This document shows positions 1 through 5,789 of a stretch of DNA of 17,209 nt, piece by piece. Position 1 is the first letter of the stretch, and every line of letters starts with the position of its first letter. Origin of the DNA: an uncultured Methanofollis sp. (lineage in GTDB: Archaea > Halobacteriota > Methanomicrobia > Methanomicrobiales > Methanofollaceae); contig NZ_CALFSA010000077.1 of the NCBI RefSeq assembly GCF_937919355.1, forward strand, positions 1 to 17,209, given 5' to 3'. A program made the position numbers and the translations under genes. The notes beneath the pieces are model-generated. The model saw only the letters and a list, made by a program, of their open reading frames with translations, ran no database searches and was not told the DNA's origin.

Positions 1-76
1 GATGGAGATCGGATCGATGGAGATCGGATCGATGGAGATCGGATCGATGGAGATCGGATCGATGGAGATCAGGATC
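1..76. repeat. 15-bp tandem repeat, about 5 copies, rich in GATC
   Basis: The unit GATGGAGATCGGATC is repeated exactly four times (1-60). A fifth copy with one inserted A follows (61-76). Each unit carries two GATC sites. The array may extend left of the window, since it is already in phase at base 1. It lies upstream of orc1/cdc6 and the ORB-like boxes, so it may be part of the origin region; that role is inferred. A short open frame reading MEIGS repeats runs through it but is a by-product of the repeat. Confidence 0.95.
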
Positions 77-249
77 GACTGCCGCGCTGATCCACGATCC
101 GGGACCGGGATCACGATCGCGATCTCCCTGTTCTCCTTGATTCTCCCTTCTTTTGATCAGGGGATCTCATTTCATGATCAGAATGTGTGTCCTGAGATCA
201 GAGATGATTTATAGTACAAGTCGCGAAGCTTACAACAAGCTGTTTTCAC

Positions 250-260
250 AAATATAAAAG
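250..260 (+). promoter_or_regulatory. TATA-box-like element upstream of orc1/cdc6
   Basis: AAATATAAAAG preceded by purine/A-rich bases resembles an archaeal TATA/BRE element. Transcription would begin near 280 and give a leader of about 175 nt reading through both ORB-like boxes. A second TATA-like element (GTTATATC, 399-406) lies closer to the chosen start codon at 457 and would give a leader of about 28 nt. The sequence does not show which is used. Confidence 0.45.
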
Positions 261-283
261 AAAACAGATATCCTGTTTTCTTT
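257..283. repeat. Perfect 11-bp inverted repeat, 5-bp spacer
   Basis: The left arm AAAGAAAACAG (257-267) and right arm CTGTTTTCTTT (273-283) are perfectly complementary around ATATC. A further copy of CTGTTTTC lies at 240-247. The dyad overlaps the end of the TATA-like element and abuts the first ORB-like box at 285. It could be an operator, a binding site for an origin protein, or part of the unwinding element. Confidence 0.85.
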
Positions 284-284
284 C

Positions 285-307
285 GTTTCCAGTCGAAACA
301 AAGGGGT
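285..307 (+). promoter_or_regulatory. ORB-like origin recognition box 1
   Basis: GTTTCCAGTCGAAACAAAGGGGT matches the archaeal ORB pattern (a TCCAGTGGAAAC dyad followed by AAAGGGG) with one change, C for G in the dyad. It shares GAAACAAAGGGGT exactly with the other two boxes in the window. Orc1/Cdc6 binds such sites through its AAA+ and winged-helix domains. The G-run continues to base 312. Confidence 0.8.
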
Positions 308-379
308 GGGGGATCAAATTTCTGATCTCAATGGATCAATCGTCGATCTTCCTGAACTGCATTTTTTTGTATATCGAGT

Positions 380-400
380 CTCCAATGGAAACAAAGGGGT
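380..400 (+). promoter_or_regulatory. ORB-like origin recognition box 2
   Basis: CTCCAATGGAAACAAAGGGGT differs from the consensus ORB by one base (A for G in the dyad) and has the same orientation as box 1, 93 bp further on. It runs directly into a TATA-like GTTATATC (399-406). Bound Orc1/Cdc6 could therefore also repress its own gene. The box lies inside the longest possible reading frame of orc1/cdc6, which argues for a start codon downstream of it. Confidence 0.82.
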
Positions 401-456
401 TATATCTCCACGCCTCCCATCATCTGATGTTTTCTCCAGTACCCGCGGCTGATAAC

Positions 457-1740
457 ATGTCTGAAAATGACCATCAATCCTTTGGACTCTTTCAAAAGTT
501 CCTGAGTAATAATCGGATCTTCAAAAACCGGGAGGTCCTCCGCCACTCGTACCGCCCCCAGATCCTCCCCCACAGGCGTCCCCAGATCGATGCCGTTGCG
601 TCCATTCTCGCCCCCGCCCTCAAAAATGAGACCCCCTCGAATATCCTCATCTACGGGAAGACCGGGACGGGGAAGACGGCATGTGTCAGGTACGTCGGTA
701 CCGAACTCGAGAAGGTCGCTGCCGGAGCCGGCACGAAGTGCCGGGTGGTCCACCTCAACTGCGAGGTGATCGACACCCAGTACCGTGTCCTCGCCCAGAT
801 CGCAAAGGGACTCGAGGACCTCGACGCCACGCCGAGCGACAAGTCCCGCGCCCACATACCGATGACAGGGTGGCCGACCGACCAGGTCTATGCAGAACTG
901 AAAAACCAGCTTGAGACGACCGGCGGCGTGCTCGTCATCGTCCTTGACGAGATCGATAAACTGGTCAAGAAGAGCGGTGACGAGACCCTGTACAACCTGA
1001 CCAGGATCAACTCTGACCTGCGGGGTGCGAAAGTCTCGATGATCGGGATCTCCAATGACCTGCGGTTCACCGACTTCCTCGACCCCCGCGTCCTCTCCTC
1101 CCTCTCCGAGGAGGAGATCGTCTTCCCGCCGTACAATGCCCCGCAACTCTGCGACATCCTCACCCAGCGCGCCCAGATGGCCTTCGTTGATGAAAGCCTC
1201 GAAGAGGGCGTCATCCCCCTCTGCGCCGCCTTCGCCGCGCAGGAACACGGCGACGCACGGCGGGCCCTCGACCTCCTCCGGGTCTCCGGAGAACTCGCGG
1301 ACCGGGAGAACGCGGAGAATGTTGGAGAGAAGCACGTGCGGATGGCCCTTGAGAAGATCGAGACCGACTCCATGATCGAGTGCATCTCGACCCTCCCGAC
1401 CCAGAGCAAGGTGGTCCTCTACTCGATGCTCCTCCTCGATCAGATGGACAAGAAGATCTTCACCTCCGGCGAGGTGACACGCGTCTACCGCGAGGTCTCG
1501 CGCACCGTCAACATCGACCCTCTCACCCACCGGCGGATCACCGACCTCATCTCTGAACTGAGCATGCTCGGCGTGATCAACAGCAGGGTTGTATCGAAAG
1601 GGCGGTATGGAAGGACAAAAGAGATGTGGTTTGACACCAACACAAAAAAGATACAGGAAGTGCTCGCAAAAGATCCCAGGCTCTCCGAGGAGCGGCTTGC
1701 GCAGGTCGACCTCAACCGCCTGAAGGCATCATTCCGGTGA
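457..1740 (+). CDS. cdc6: Orc1/Cdc6 replication initiator (AAA+ ATPase)
   Basis: This is the archaeal initiator that binds ORBs, helps open the origin and load the MCM helicase. From the ATG at 457 the product is 427 residues, a normal length. Walker A GKTGTGKT is near 67-74, Walker B VLDEID near 162-167, sensor 1 around N200 (GISND) and a sensor 2 arginine in GDARRALDLL near 265-274. A C-terminal winged helix covers roughly 340-427 (RITDLISELSMLGVI). The frame is open back to 331, but the extra 42 residues would overlay ORB 2 and do not look like Cdc6; family members begin shortly before the GLFQKFL...RIFKNREVLRHSY segment seen here. ATG 427 is an alternative. No clear Shine-Dalgarno precedes 457. 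The gene lies beside its probable binding sites, as is usual for archaeal origins. Confidence 0.95.
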   Translation: MSENDHQSFGLFQKFLSNNRIFKNREVLRHSYRPQILPHRRPQIDAVASILAPALKNETPSNILIYGKTGTGKTACVRYVGTELEKVAAGAGTKCRVVHLNCEVIDTQYRVLAQIAKGLEDLDATPSDKSRAHIPMTGWPTDQVYAELKNQLETTGGVLVIVLDEIDKLVKKSGDETLYNLTRINSDLRGAKVSMIGISNDLRFTDFLDPRVLSSLSEEEIVFPPYNAPQLCDILTQRAQMAFVDESLEEGVIPLCAAFAAQEHGDARRALDLLRVSGELADRENAENVGEKHVRMALEKIETDSMIECISTLPTQSKVVLYSMLLLDQMDKKIFTSGEVTRVYREVSRTVNIDPLTHRRITDLISELSMLGVINSRVVSKGRYGRTKEMWFDTNTKKIQEVLAKDPRLSEERLAQVDLNRLKASFR

Positions 1741-1746
1741 TTGGAT

Positions 1747-2238
1747 ATGGACGGAAAGGATTTACTCATCCTCCACCTCCTGGAGGAGAACAGCCGGATC
1801 CCGATCGAGGAACTGGCGACCATGGTTGAGCTCCCGGTAAAAGAGGCAGAACGCAGGATCAGGGCCCTGGAAGAGGCCCGGATCATCAGGAAATACGCCG
1901 CAGTCATTGACTGGGAGAAGGCCGGCAACGAAGAGGTCACCTCGATCATCGCCCTCAAAGTCTCACCTGAGCGCGACTTCGGCTATGACAGGATCGCGGA
2001 ACGTATCGCCCGCTTCAGGGAGGTCAAGGCCGTCCGTCTCGTCTCCGGCCGTTATGACCTTATCCTCCTTGTCAGGGGACGGACGATGCAGGACGTCGCC
2101 CGTTTCGTCTCCGAGCACATCGCCACGATGGACCAGATCAGGGAGACAACGACACAGTTTGCGATGAAGACATACAAGGAGAACGGGATCCCGTACGACG
2201 AGCGCGAGGCCAGCGAGCGCCTGCCGTACTCCTTCTAG
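1747..2238 (+). CDS. Lrp/AsnC family transcriptional regulator
   Basis: The 163-residue protein has an N-terminal helix-turn-helix (about 1-50: LLILHLLEENSRIPIEELATM, then a recognition helix rich in E, R and K). A RAM/AsnC ligand-binding domain follows (about 65-150, with GRYDLILLVRG). Lrp/AsnC proteins form dimers and octamers and often sense amino acids. The start at ATG 1747 is favoured over the in-frame TTG 1741 because GGTGA (1736-1740) sits at good Shine-Dalgarno spacing. The gene begins 6 bp after orc1/cdc6 and ends 8 bp before the aminotransferase, so it may be cotranscribed with both. Regulation of the aminotransferase or related amino acid genes is inferred from this adjacency. Confidence 0.92.
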   Translation: MDGKDLLILHLLEENSRIPIEELATMVELPVKEAERRIRALEEARIIRKYAAVIDWEKAGNEEVTSIIALKVSPERDFGYDRIAERIARFREVKAVRLVSGRYDLILLVRGRTMQDVARFVSEHIATMDQIRETTTQFAMKTYKENGIPYDEREASERLPYSF

Positions 2239-2246
2239 GTGACACC

Positions 2247-3407
2247 ATGAGGGACTTTATATCTGAGAAAGCTCGCATCATCCCCCACTCGGGGATCAGG
2301 AAGTTCTTTGACCTCTGCATGGGCATGCAGGACGTCATCTCCCTGGGCGTCGGCGAACCCGACTTCTCGACGCCCTGGAACATCTGCGAGGCGAGCATCT
2401 ACTCCATCGAGCAGGGCGTGACCTCATACACCTCGAACCGTGGCTACCCGCCCCTGCGCCAGGCCCTTGCCGCGGACCTCGCCCGGCGCTATAATGTCAG
2501 TTATTCCCCCGAGTCCGAGATCATCGTTACGACCGGCGTCTCCGAGGCCGCCGACATCGCGATCAGGGCGGTCGTCGACCCCGGCGACGAGGTGATCGTC
2601 CAGGACCCCGCCTATGTCAGTTATGCACCCTGCATCACCCTGACCGGCGGGAAACCGGTCCCCCTCCCCTGCCGTGAGAAAGACCACTTCAAGGTCACCC
2701 CCGACGCCCTTGAGGAACAGATCACGGGGAAGACGAAGGCCGTCCTCCTGAACTTCCCGAGCAACCCGACGGGCGGCGTCATGACACGGGACGACTACCG
2801 GGCGATCGCAGACATCCTGGTCGACCACGACCTCCTCCTCATCTCCGACGAGGTCTACTCCGAACTCACCTACGAGGGCACCCACTGTTCGCCGGCATCC
2901 CTCCCCGAACTCCGCGACCGGACGATCACCCTCAACGGCTTCTCGAAGGCCTATGCCATGACAGGGTGGCGGATCGGCTACCTCTGCGCACCTCCCGAGA
3001 TCTCGGACGCCGCACTGAAGATCCACCAGTACGTGATGCTCTGCGCCCCGGTGATGGGCCAGATCGCCGCGTACGCCGCCTTGCGGCAGGGGGAGCAGGA
3101 CAAGAACGAGATGGTCAGGGAGTACCGCCTCCGCAGGAACCTCTTTGTCGAAGGCCTCAACAGGATTGGCCTCCGCTGTCACATGCCGCAGGGCGCATTC
3201 TACGCCTTCCCCTCCGTCGAGGTCACCGGCCTCACCGACGAGGAGTTTGCCGAGCGCCTCCTGAAGGAGCAGAAAGTTGCGGTCGTACCCGGCAGCGCCT
3301 TCGGTGAGTCTGGCCGCGGGCACATCAGGTGTTCCTATGCAACAAGCCGCGAAAACCTCTCTACGGCTGTCGAAAGGATGGGCACCTTTGTCTCGGACCT
3401 GATCTGA
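2247..3407 (+). CDS. PLP-dependent class I aminotransferase (aspartate/aromatic type)
   Basis: The 386-residue enzyme has the fold-type I signature. It shows the substrate-loop segment GVGEPDF (34-40), NPTGG near 173-177, the PLP-pyridine aspartate in ISDEVY (D201), the Schiff-base lysine in NGFSKAYAMTGWRIGY (K234), and a C-terminal RCSYATS carrying the substrate carboxylate arginine. It moves an amino group between an amino acid and 2-oxoglutarate. Whether aspartate, an aromatic amino acid or another substrate is preferred cannot be read from the motifs. AGGTGA (2237-2242) precedes the ATG, and the gene lies 8 bp after the Lrp gene. T-rich sequence (about 3408-3430) directly follows the stop. 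Confidence 0.92.
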   Translation: MRDFISEKARIIPHSGIRKFFDLCMGMQDVISLGVGEPDFSTPWNICEASIYSIEQGVTSYTSNRGYPPLRQALAADLARRYNVSYSPESEIIVTTGVSEAADIAIRAVVDPGDEVIVQDPAYVSYAPCITLTGGKPVPLPCREKDHFKVTPDALEEQITGKTKAVLLNFPSNPTGGVMTRDDYRAIADILVDHDLLLISDEVYSELTYEGTHCSPASLPELRDRTITLNGFSKAYAMTGWRIGYLCAPPEISDAALKIHQYVMLCAPVMGQIAAYAALRQGEQDKNEMVREYRLRRNLFVEGLNRIGLRCHMPQGAFYAFPSVEVTGLTDEEFAERLLKEQKVAVVPGSAFGESGRGHIRCSYATSRENLSTAVERMGTFVSDLI

Positions 3408-3430
3408 TTATATTATCCTATTTTTATCTC
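3408..3430 (+). terminator. T-rich probable transcription end
   Basis: After the aminotransferase stop, T/A-rich sequence with runs such as CTATTTTTATC and no obvious hairpin fits a typical archaeal T-tract terminator. It would close the orc1-lrp-aminotransferase unit. Confidence 0.4.
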
Positions 3431-3502
3431 TCAAATTTTCGGAACTGCCCGGATCCCTTCGGCAGGGGGCATGACCTCTGTCTGACAATTGGCGAGTGCA
3501 GG

Positions 3503-3523
3503 ACCCCTTTGTTTCCACTGGAG
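3503..3523 (-). promoter_or_regulatory. Perfect ORB (box 3), inverted
   Basis: Read on the minus strand, this is CTCCAGTGGAAACAAAGGGGT, with a perfect TCCAGTGGA dyad and the AAAGGGG tail. It shares GAAACAAAGGGGT with boxes 1 and 2 but points the other way and lies about 3.1 kb from them, beyond the orc1-lrp-aminotransferase unit. An AT-rich patch adjoins it. It could belong to the same bipartite origin or be a distal Orc1/Cdc6 site. Confidence 0.85.
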
Positions 3524-3663
3524 ATCCCGTGATTTTTTAAATAATACAATCTGCCCGGATGACGCGAATCCCGGGCCTCTCGTGGCTTATTCACAGATCT
3601 TTATCTATTTCCAGAGGAACCCCGGATCAGGTCGTCGGAGAGTCCCTCGACCGAAGGATCAGG

Positions 3664-3673
3664 TTTATATAAT
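3664..3673 (+). promoter_or_regulatory. TATA box for the small membrane protein gene
   Basis: TTTATATAAT is a near-ideal archaeal TATA box. Its centre is about 27 bp before the ATG at 3695, the usual distance from TATA box to transcription start. The transcript is therefore probably leaderless. Confidence 0.75.
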
Positions 3674-3694
3674 GTTGCCTGCTTCTTTTTTTTC

Positions 3695-4015
3695 ATGCGA
3701 AAACGGCAGATAAACGCAATCATTGACCTTGCATTGCTCGCATCTTTCTCTGTGATCGCGCTATCCTCGATTGTGCTCTTTTTCTTCCTCCCATCGGGTG
3801 GCGGCGGGTGGAGTTTCGTCCATGCGGGCACGGGAGCGACAAACCTCAGGGTATTTCTCGGGGTCACCCGCGGCCAGTGGGTGGACCTCCACAACATCAC
3901 CGGTCTTCTTTTCATGGTGCTGATGGTCACCCATATCGCCCTGCACGTCCCGTATTACCGGAACATCAGGTCCTGCCTCTCTTCGACTGAAAAGGAGGCG
4001 TGCAACCGCGAGTGA
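3695..4015 (+). CDS. Small membrane protein, DUF4405-like
   Basis: The 106-residue protein has two predicted membrane segments, about 9-30 (IIDLALLASFSVIALSSIVLFF) and about 70-90 (ITGLLFMVLMVTHIALHV). They are separated by a glycine-rich extracytoplasmic loop. Histidines in LHNITG and VTHIALHVPYYRN lie on the second segment with spacing reminiscent of the cytochrome b561-like DUF4405 family, where they may hold haem. Haem binding is only a suggestion here. A strong TATA box 27 bp upstream and the lack of a Shine-Dalgarno indicate leaderless expression. The gene stands alone between the ORB-bearing intergenic region and purA. Confidence 0.75.
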   Translation: MRKRQINAIIDLALLASFSVIALSSIVLFFFLPSGGGGWSFVHAGTGATNLRVFLGVTRGQWVDLHNITGLLFMVLMVTHIALHVPYYRNIRSCLSSTEKEACNRE

Positions 4016-4031
4016 TGGAGCGGTCCGAACC

Positions 4032-4051
4032 GATGATATACTTTTATCATC
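4032..4051. promoter_or_regulatory. purA promoter with 7-bp dyad
   Basis: GATGATA (4032-4038) and TATCATC (4045-4051) form a perfect inverted repeat around TACTTT and include TATA-like bases. Transcription starting about 25 bp downstream would begin near 4063-4070, after the ATG at 4052 and before the ATG at 4082, supporting the latter as purA start. ATGATATA recurs at 4071-4078. The dyad may be an operator. Confidence 0.5.
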
Positions 4052-4081
4052 ATGTATCGCCCCAAATTACATGATATAGCA

Positions 4082-5092
4082 ATGTCGTGTACGATAATTG
4101 TCGGCGGATTTTTCGGGGATGAAGGAAAGGGCAAGATCGTGGCGCATATTGCCCACCATGACCATCCCTCTATTATTTCCCGGGGCGGGGTCGGTCCCAA
4201 TGCTGGTCACACCGTCACCATCGGGGATCAGAACTACGGCGTGCGGATGATCCCGTCAGGTTTCGTCTATCCGGATGCGAAACTCTGTATCGGGAGTGGT
4301 GTCCTTGTCGATCCTCGTGTCTTCCTCCGCGAGGTAGACCTCCTCAAGGTCGCTGACAGGACCTTTGTCGACGGCCGGTGCGGGATCATCGAGGAAGAAC
4401 ACATCAGCAGGGATAAGGGGAGCGCCCATCTCTCGAAGAAGATCGGTTCGACCGGCACAGGGTGCGGCCCGGCAAACTCAGACCGCGTCCTGCGGATCTC
4501 CCGGCAGGCCAAGGACGTCCCTGAACTCGCACCCTATATCGTCGATGTTGCCGAGGCGGTCAACGGCGCCATCGACGCTGGCGAGAACGTCCTCCTCGAA
4601 GGGACGCAGGGCTTTGGCATCTCCCTGTACTACGGCACCTATCCCTTTGTGACGAGCAAGGACACCTCCGCCTCCCAGATCGCCGCCGACAATGGTGTCG
4701 GCCCGACCAAGGTCGACGATGTCGTCGCCGTCTTCAAGGCCTACCCGACCCGCGTCGGCGAGGGGCCCTTCCAGACCGAGATGACCGCGGAGCAGTCGAG
4801 CACCCTCGGTTTCCAGGAGTTCGGCACCGTCACCCACCGTCTCCGCCGGATCGGCGGATGGGACGGGAAGATGGCCCGGTACTCCGCGATGATCAATGGC
4901 TGCACCATCGCCGCGATCACCGGCATCGACCATGTGGACCCTGCCTGTTTCGGCGCGACCTCGTACGACCAGCTCACCGAGAAGGCGGTCGCTTTCCTCG
5001 ACCAGGCCGAGAAGGACATCGGCGCACCTATCGGGCTCATCTCGACCGGCCCTGAACTCTCCCAGATCATCGACGTGAGGGATGAACTGTGA
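4082..5092 (+). CDS. purA: Adenylosuccinate synthetase
   Basis: PurA joins IMP and aspartate using GTP to make adenylosuccinate, the first committed step to AMP, in the cytoplasm. The 336-residue product matches the short archaeal form (bacterial enzymes are about 430). The N-terminal phosphate loop GGFFGDEGKGK spans about 8-18 with catalytic Asp13. The catalytic histidine is in GPNAGHTV (H43). Further family motifs are STGTGCGPA (near 123-131), LEGTQGFGIS (near 172-181), TRVGEGPF (223-230) and THRLRRIGGWDGK (251-263). ATG 4082 is chosen over the in-frame ATG 4052 because the protein then starts right at the conserved first strand and lies downstream of the expected transcription start. The stop overlaps the next gene by 4 bp. 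Confidence 0.95.
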   Translation: MSCTIIVGGFFGDEGKGKIVAHIAHHDHPSIISRGGVGPNAGHTVTIGDQNYGVRMIPSGFVYPDAKLCIGSGVLVDPRVFLREVDLLKVADRTFVDGRCGIIEEEHISRDKGSAHLSKKIGSTGTGCGPANSDRVLRISRQAKDVPELAPYIVDVAEAVNGAIDAGENVLLEGTQGFGISLYYGTYPFVTSKDTSASQIAADNGVGPTKVDDVVAVFKAYPTRVGEGPFQTEMTAEQSSTLGFQEFGTVTHRLRRIGGWDGKMARYSAMINGCTIAAITGIDHVDPACFGATSYDQLTEKAVAFLDQAEKDIGAPIGLISTGPELSQIIDVRDEL

Positions 5093-5271
5093 AGCGGTCC
5101 CTCCTCCCGATCCTCTGCTGCCCTGTCTGCAAGGGCGACCTCGAACTCCGTGTGGTCGAGGAGAAGGACGACGACGTTATTGAGGGCTCCCTTGTCTGCG
5201 GGGCCTGCGGGGTGGAGTACCCCATCAGGGAGAGCATCCCCAACCTCCTCCCGAAGACTGATCAGGACTGA
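5089..5271 (+). CDS. Trm112-like zinc protein (methyltransferase activator)
   Basis: This 60-residue protein has a CPVC (C11, C14) and a CGAC (C37, C40) that would bind one zinc ion, followed by GVEYPIRESIPNLLP, typical of the Trm112/UPF0434 fold. Archaeal and eukaryotic Trm112 proteins bind and activate several SAM-dependent methyltransferases acting on tRNA, rRNA and release factor. The partner here is not in the window. Translation starts at GTG 5089, overlapping the purA stop as GTGA, so the two are probably translationally coupled. The next gene starts 2 bp after its stop. The very short length is normal for the family. Confidence 0.85.
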   Translation: MKRSLLPILCCPVCKGDLELRVVEEKDDDVIEGSLVCGACGVEYPIRESIPNLLPKTDQD

Positions 5272-5273
5272 AT

Positions 5274-5789
5274 ATGGACGTTTCCTGTGAGATCTGGCTC
5301 AATAAACGCAGCATTAACTCGATAGACCTTCCCGAACGCATCGGTGCAGCGCCCGGAGACACAGTGCTTATCAGGCTCGTGAACGAGGGGTCCCCCCTCC
5401 ACCTCACACTCTCCGCGCCCGATGCCGGGAGGTTCACCGATTTCTGCCACGAGAACCTCTTTGTCGATAAGACGGCAGAAGTGCCAGTCTATATCAGGAA
5501 CGACGTCTTCCCCGGAAAATTCGATATCGAGGTGATCACCGGCTACGGCACGAACAGGCAGAAGTTTGGCGTAGTCGTCAAAGAACGGCCGAAACCGAAG
5601 GTCGAGGAGACCCCTCTCCCGCCCCCTCGGCCGGCAGAGACGCCCCTGCCGGTGATCCCCTTTGCGGTCGTCGCCGCGGCCGCACTCCTCTTCATCATCT
5701 ACGCGGCCACGAAGATGGTTGCATTTGAGGCCGCCGCCTTTATCGTCCTCGTTGCCGGAGTGCTCGCCGCATGGTTCCTGCGGCGCTGA
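5274..5789 (+). CDS. Membrane-anchored beta-domain protein of unknown function
   Basis: I do not recognise this 171-residue protein with certainty. Residues 1-105 look like a beta-rich (Ig/cupredoxin-like) domain with alternating hydrophobic strands (DTVLIRLVNEG, LHLTLSAP, KFDIEVITGYG) and no signal peptide. A proline-rich linker follows (about 106-126, PLPPPRPAETPLP), then two closely spaced hydrophobic segments (about 127-145 and 149-168) ending in Arg-Arg. With no N-terminal signal, the soluble domain is probably cytoplasmic and anchored by a C-terminal hairpin. Its last 19 bp overlap the start of cbiB in another frame, and its start lies 2 bp after the Trm112-like gene, so it belongs to the purA-cbiB unit. 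No catalytic motif is visible. Confidence 0.75.
   Translation: MDVSCEIWLNKRSINSIDLPERIGAAPGDTVLIRLVNEGSPLHLTLSAPDAGRFTDFCHENLFVDKTAEVPVYIRNDVFPGKFDIEVITGYGTNRQKFGVVVKERPKPKVEETPLPPPRPAETPLPVIPFAVVAAAALLFIIYAATKMVAFEAAAFIVLVAGVLAAWFLRR

Larger units (their letters stand above)
1..456. other. Candidate replication origin region upstream of orc1/cdc6
   Basis: This stretch contains no convincing gene. In order it holds the 15-bp tandem repeat, 19 GATC sites within the first 199 bases, an AT-rich part (about 200-283) with a perfect dyad, two ORB-like boxes in the same orientation (285-307 and 380-400), and T/A-rich sequence between and beside them. Archaeal origins are commonly next to an orc1/cdc6 gene and contain ORBs near an AT-rich unwinding element. 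Origin activity here is inferred from that arrangement. Confidence 0.7.
3408..3694. other. Intergenic region with inverted ORB and AT-rich patch
   Basis: This 287-bp gap has no credible gene. It holds the T-rich end of the previous unit, the perfect minus-strand ORB (3503-3523), an AT-rich patch right beside it (GATTTTTTAAATAATACAAT, 3531-3550), and the promoter of the next gene (3664-3673). A weak ORB-half-like sequence TTCCAGAGGAAC occurs near 3608-3620. Confidence 0.7.

Noticed and set aside
1..76. CRISPR-like array
   Set aside because: The copies are directly adjacent with no unique spacers, so it is a plain tandem repeat; no cas gene is present.
2..214. Open frame encoding MEIGS repeats
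   Set aside because: It is produced by the in-frame 15-bp tandem repeat; the rest has no protein-like composition and no promoter or Shine-Dalgarno is seen within the window.
400..1530. Long minus-strand frame (376 codons) opposite cdc6
   Set aside because: It lies entirely over the AAA+ gene and arises from GC-rich third positions; the translation has no recognisable motif.
2424..3323. Minus-strand frame (299 codons) opposite the aminotransferase
   Set aside because: Shadow of a well-supported enzyme gene, with Gly/Asp/Val-rich composition typical of antisense frames in GC-rich DNA.
3587..3595. TTATTCACA, a match to the bacterial DnaA box
   Set aside because: Archaea lack DnaA; a 9-mer can occur by chance in an AT-rich intergenic region. 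The ORB nearby is the relevant origin signal.
3608..3620. Fourth ORB (TTCCAGAGGAACC)
   Set aside because: Only the dyad part resembles an ORB and the AAAGGGG tail is missing, so it is too degenerate to call.
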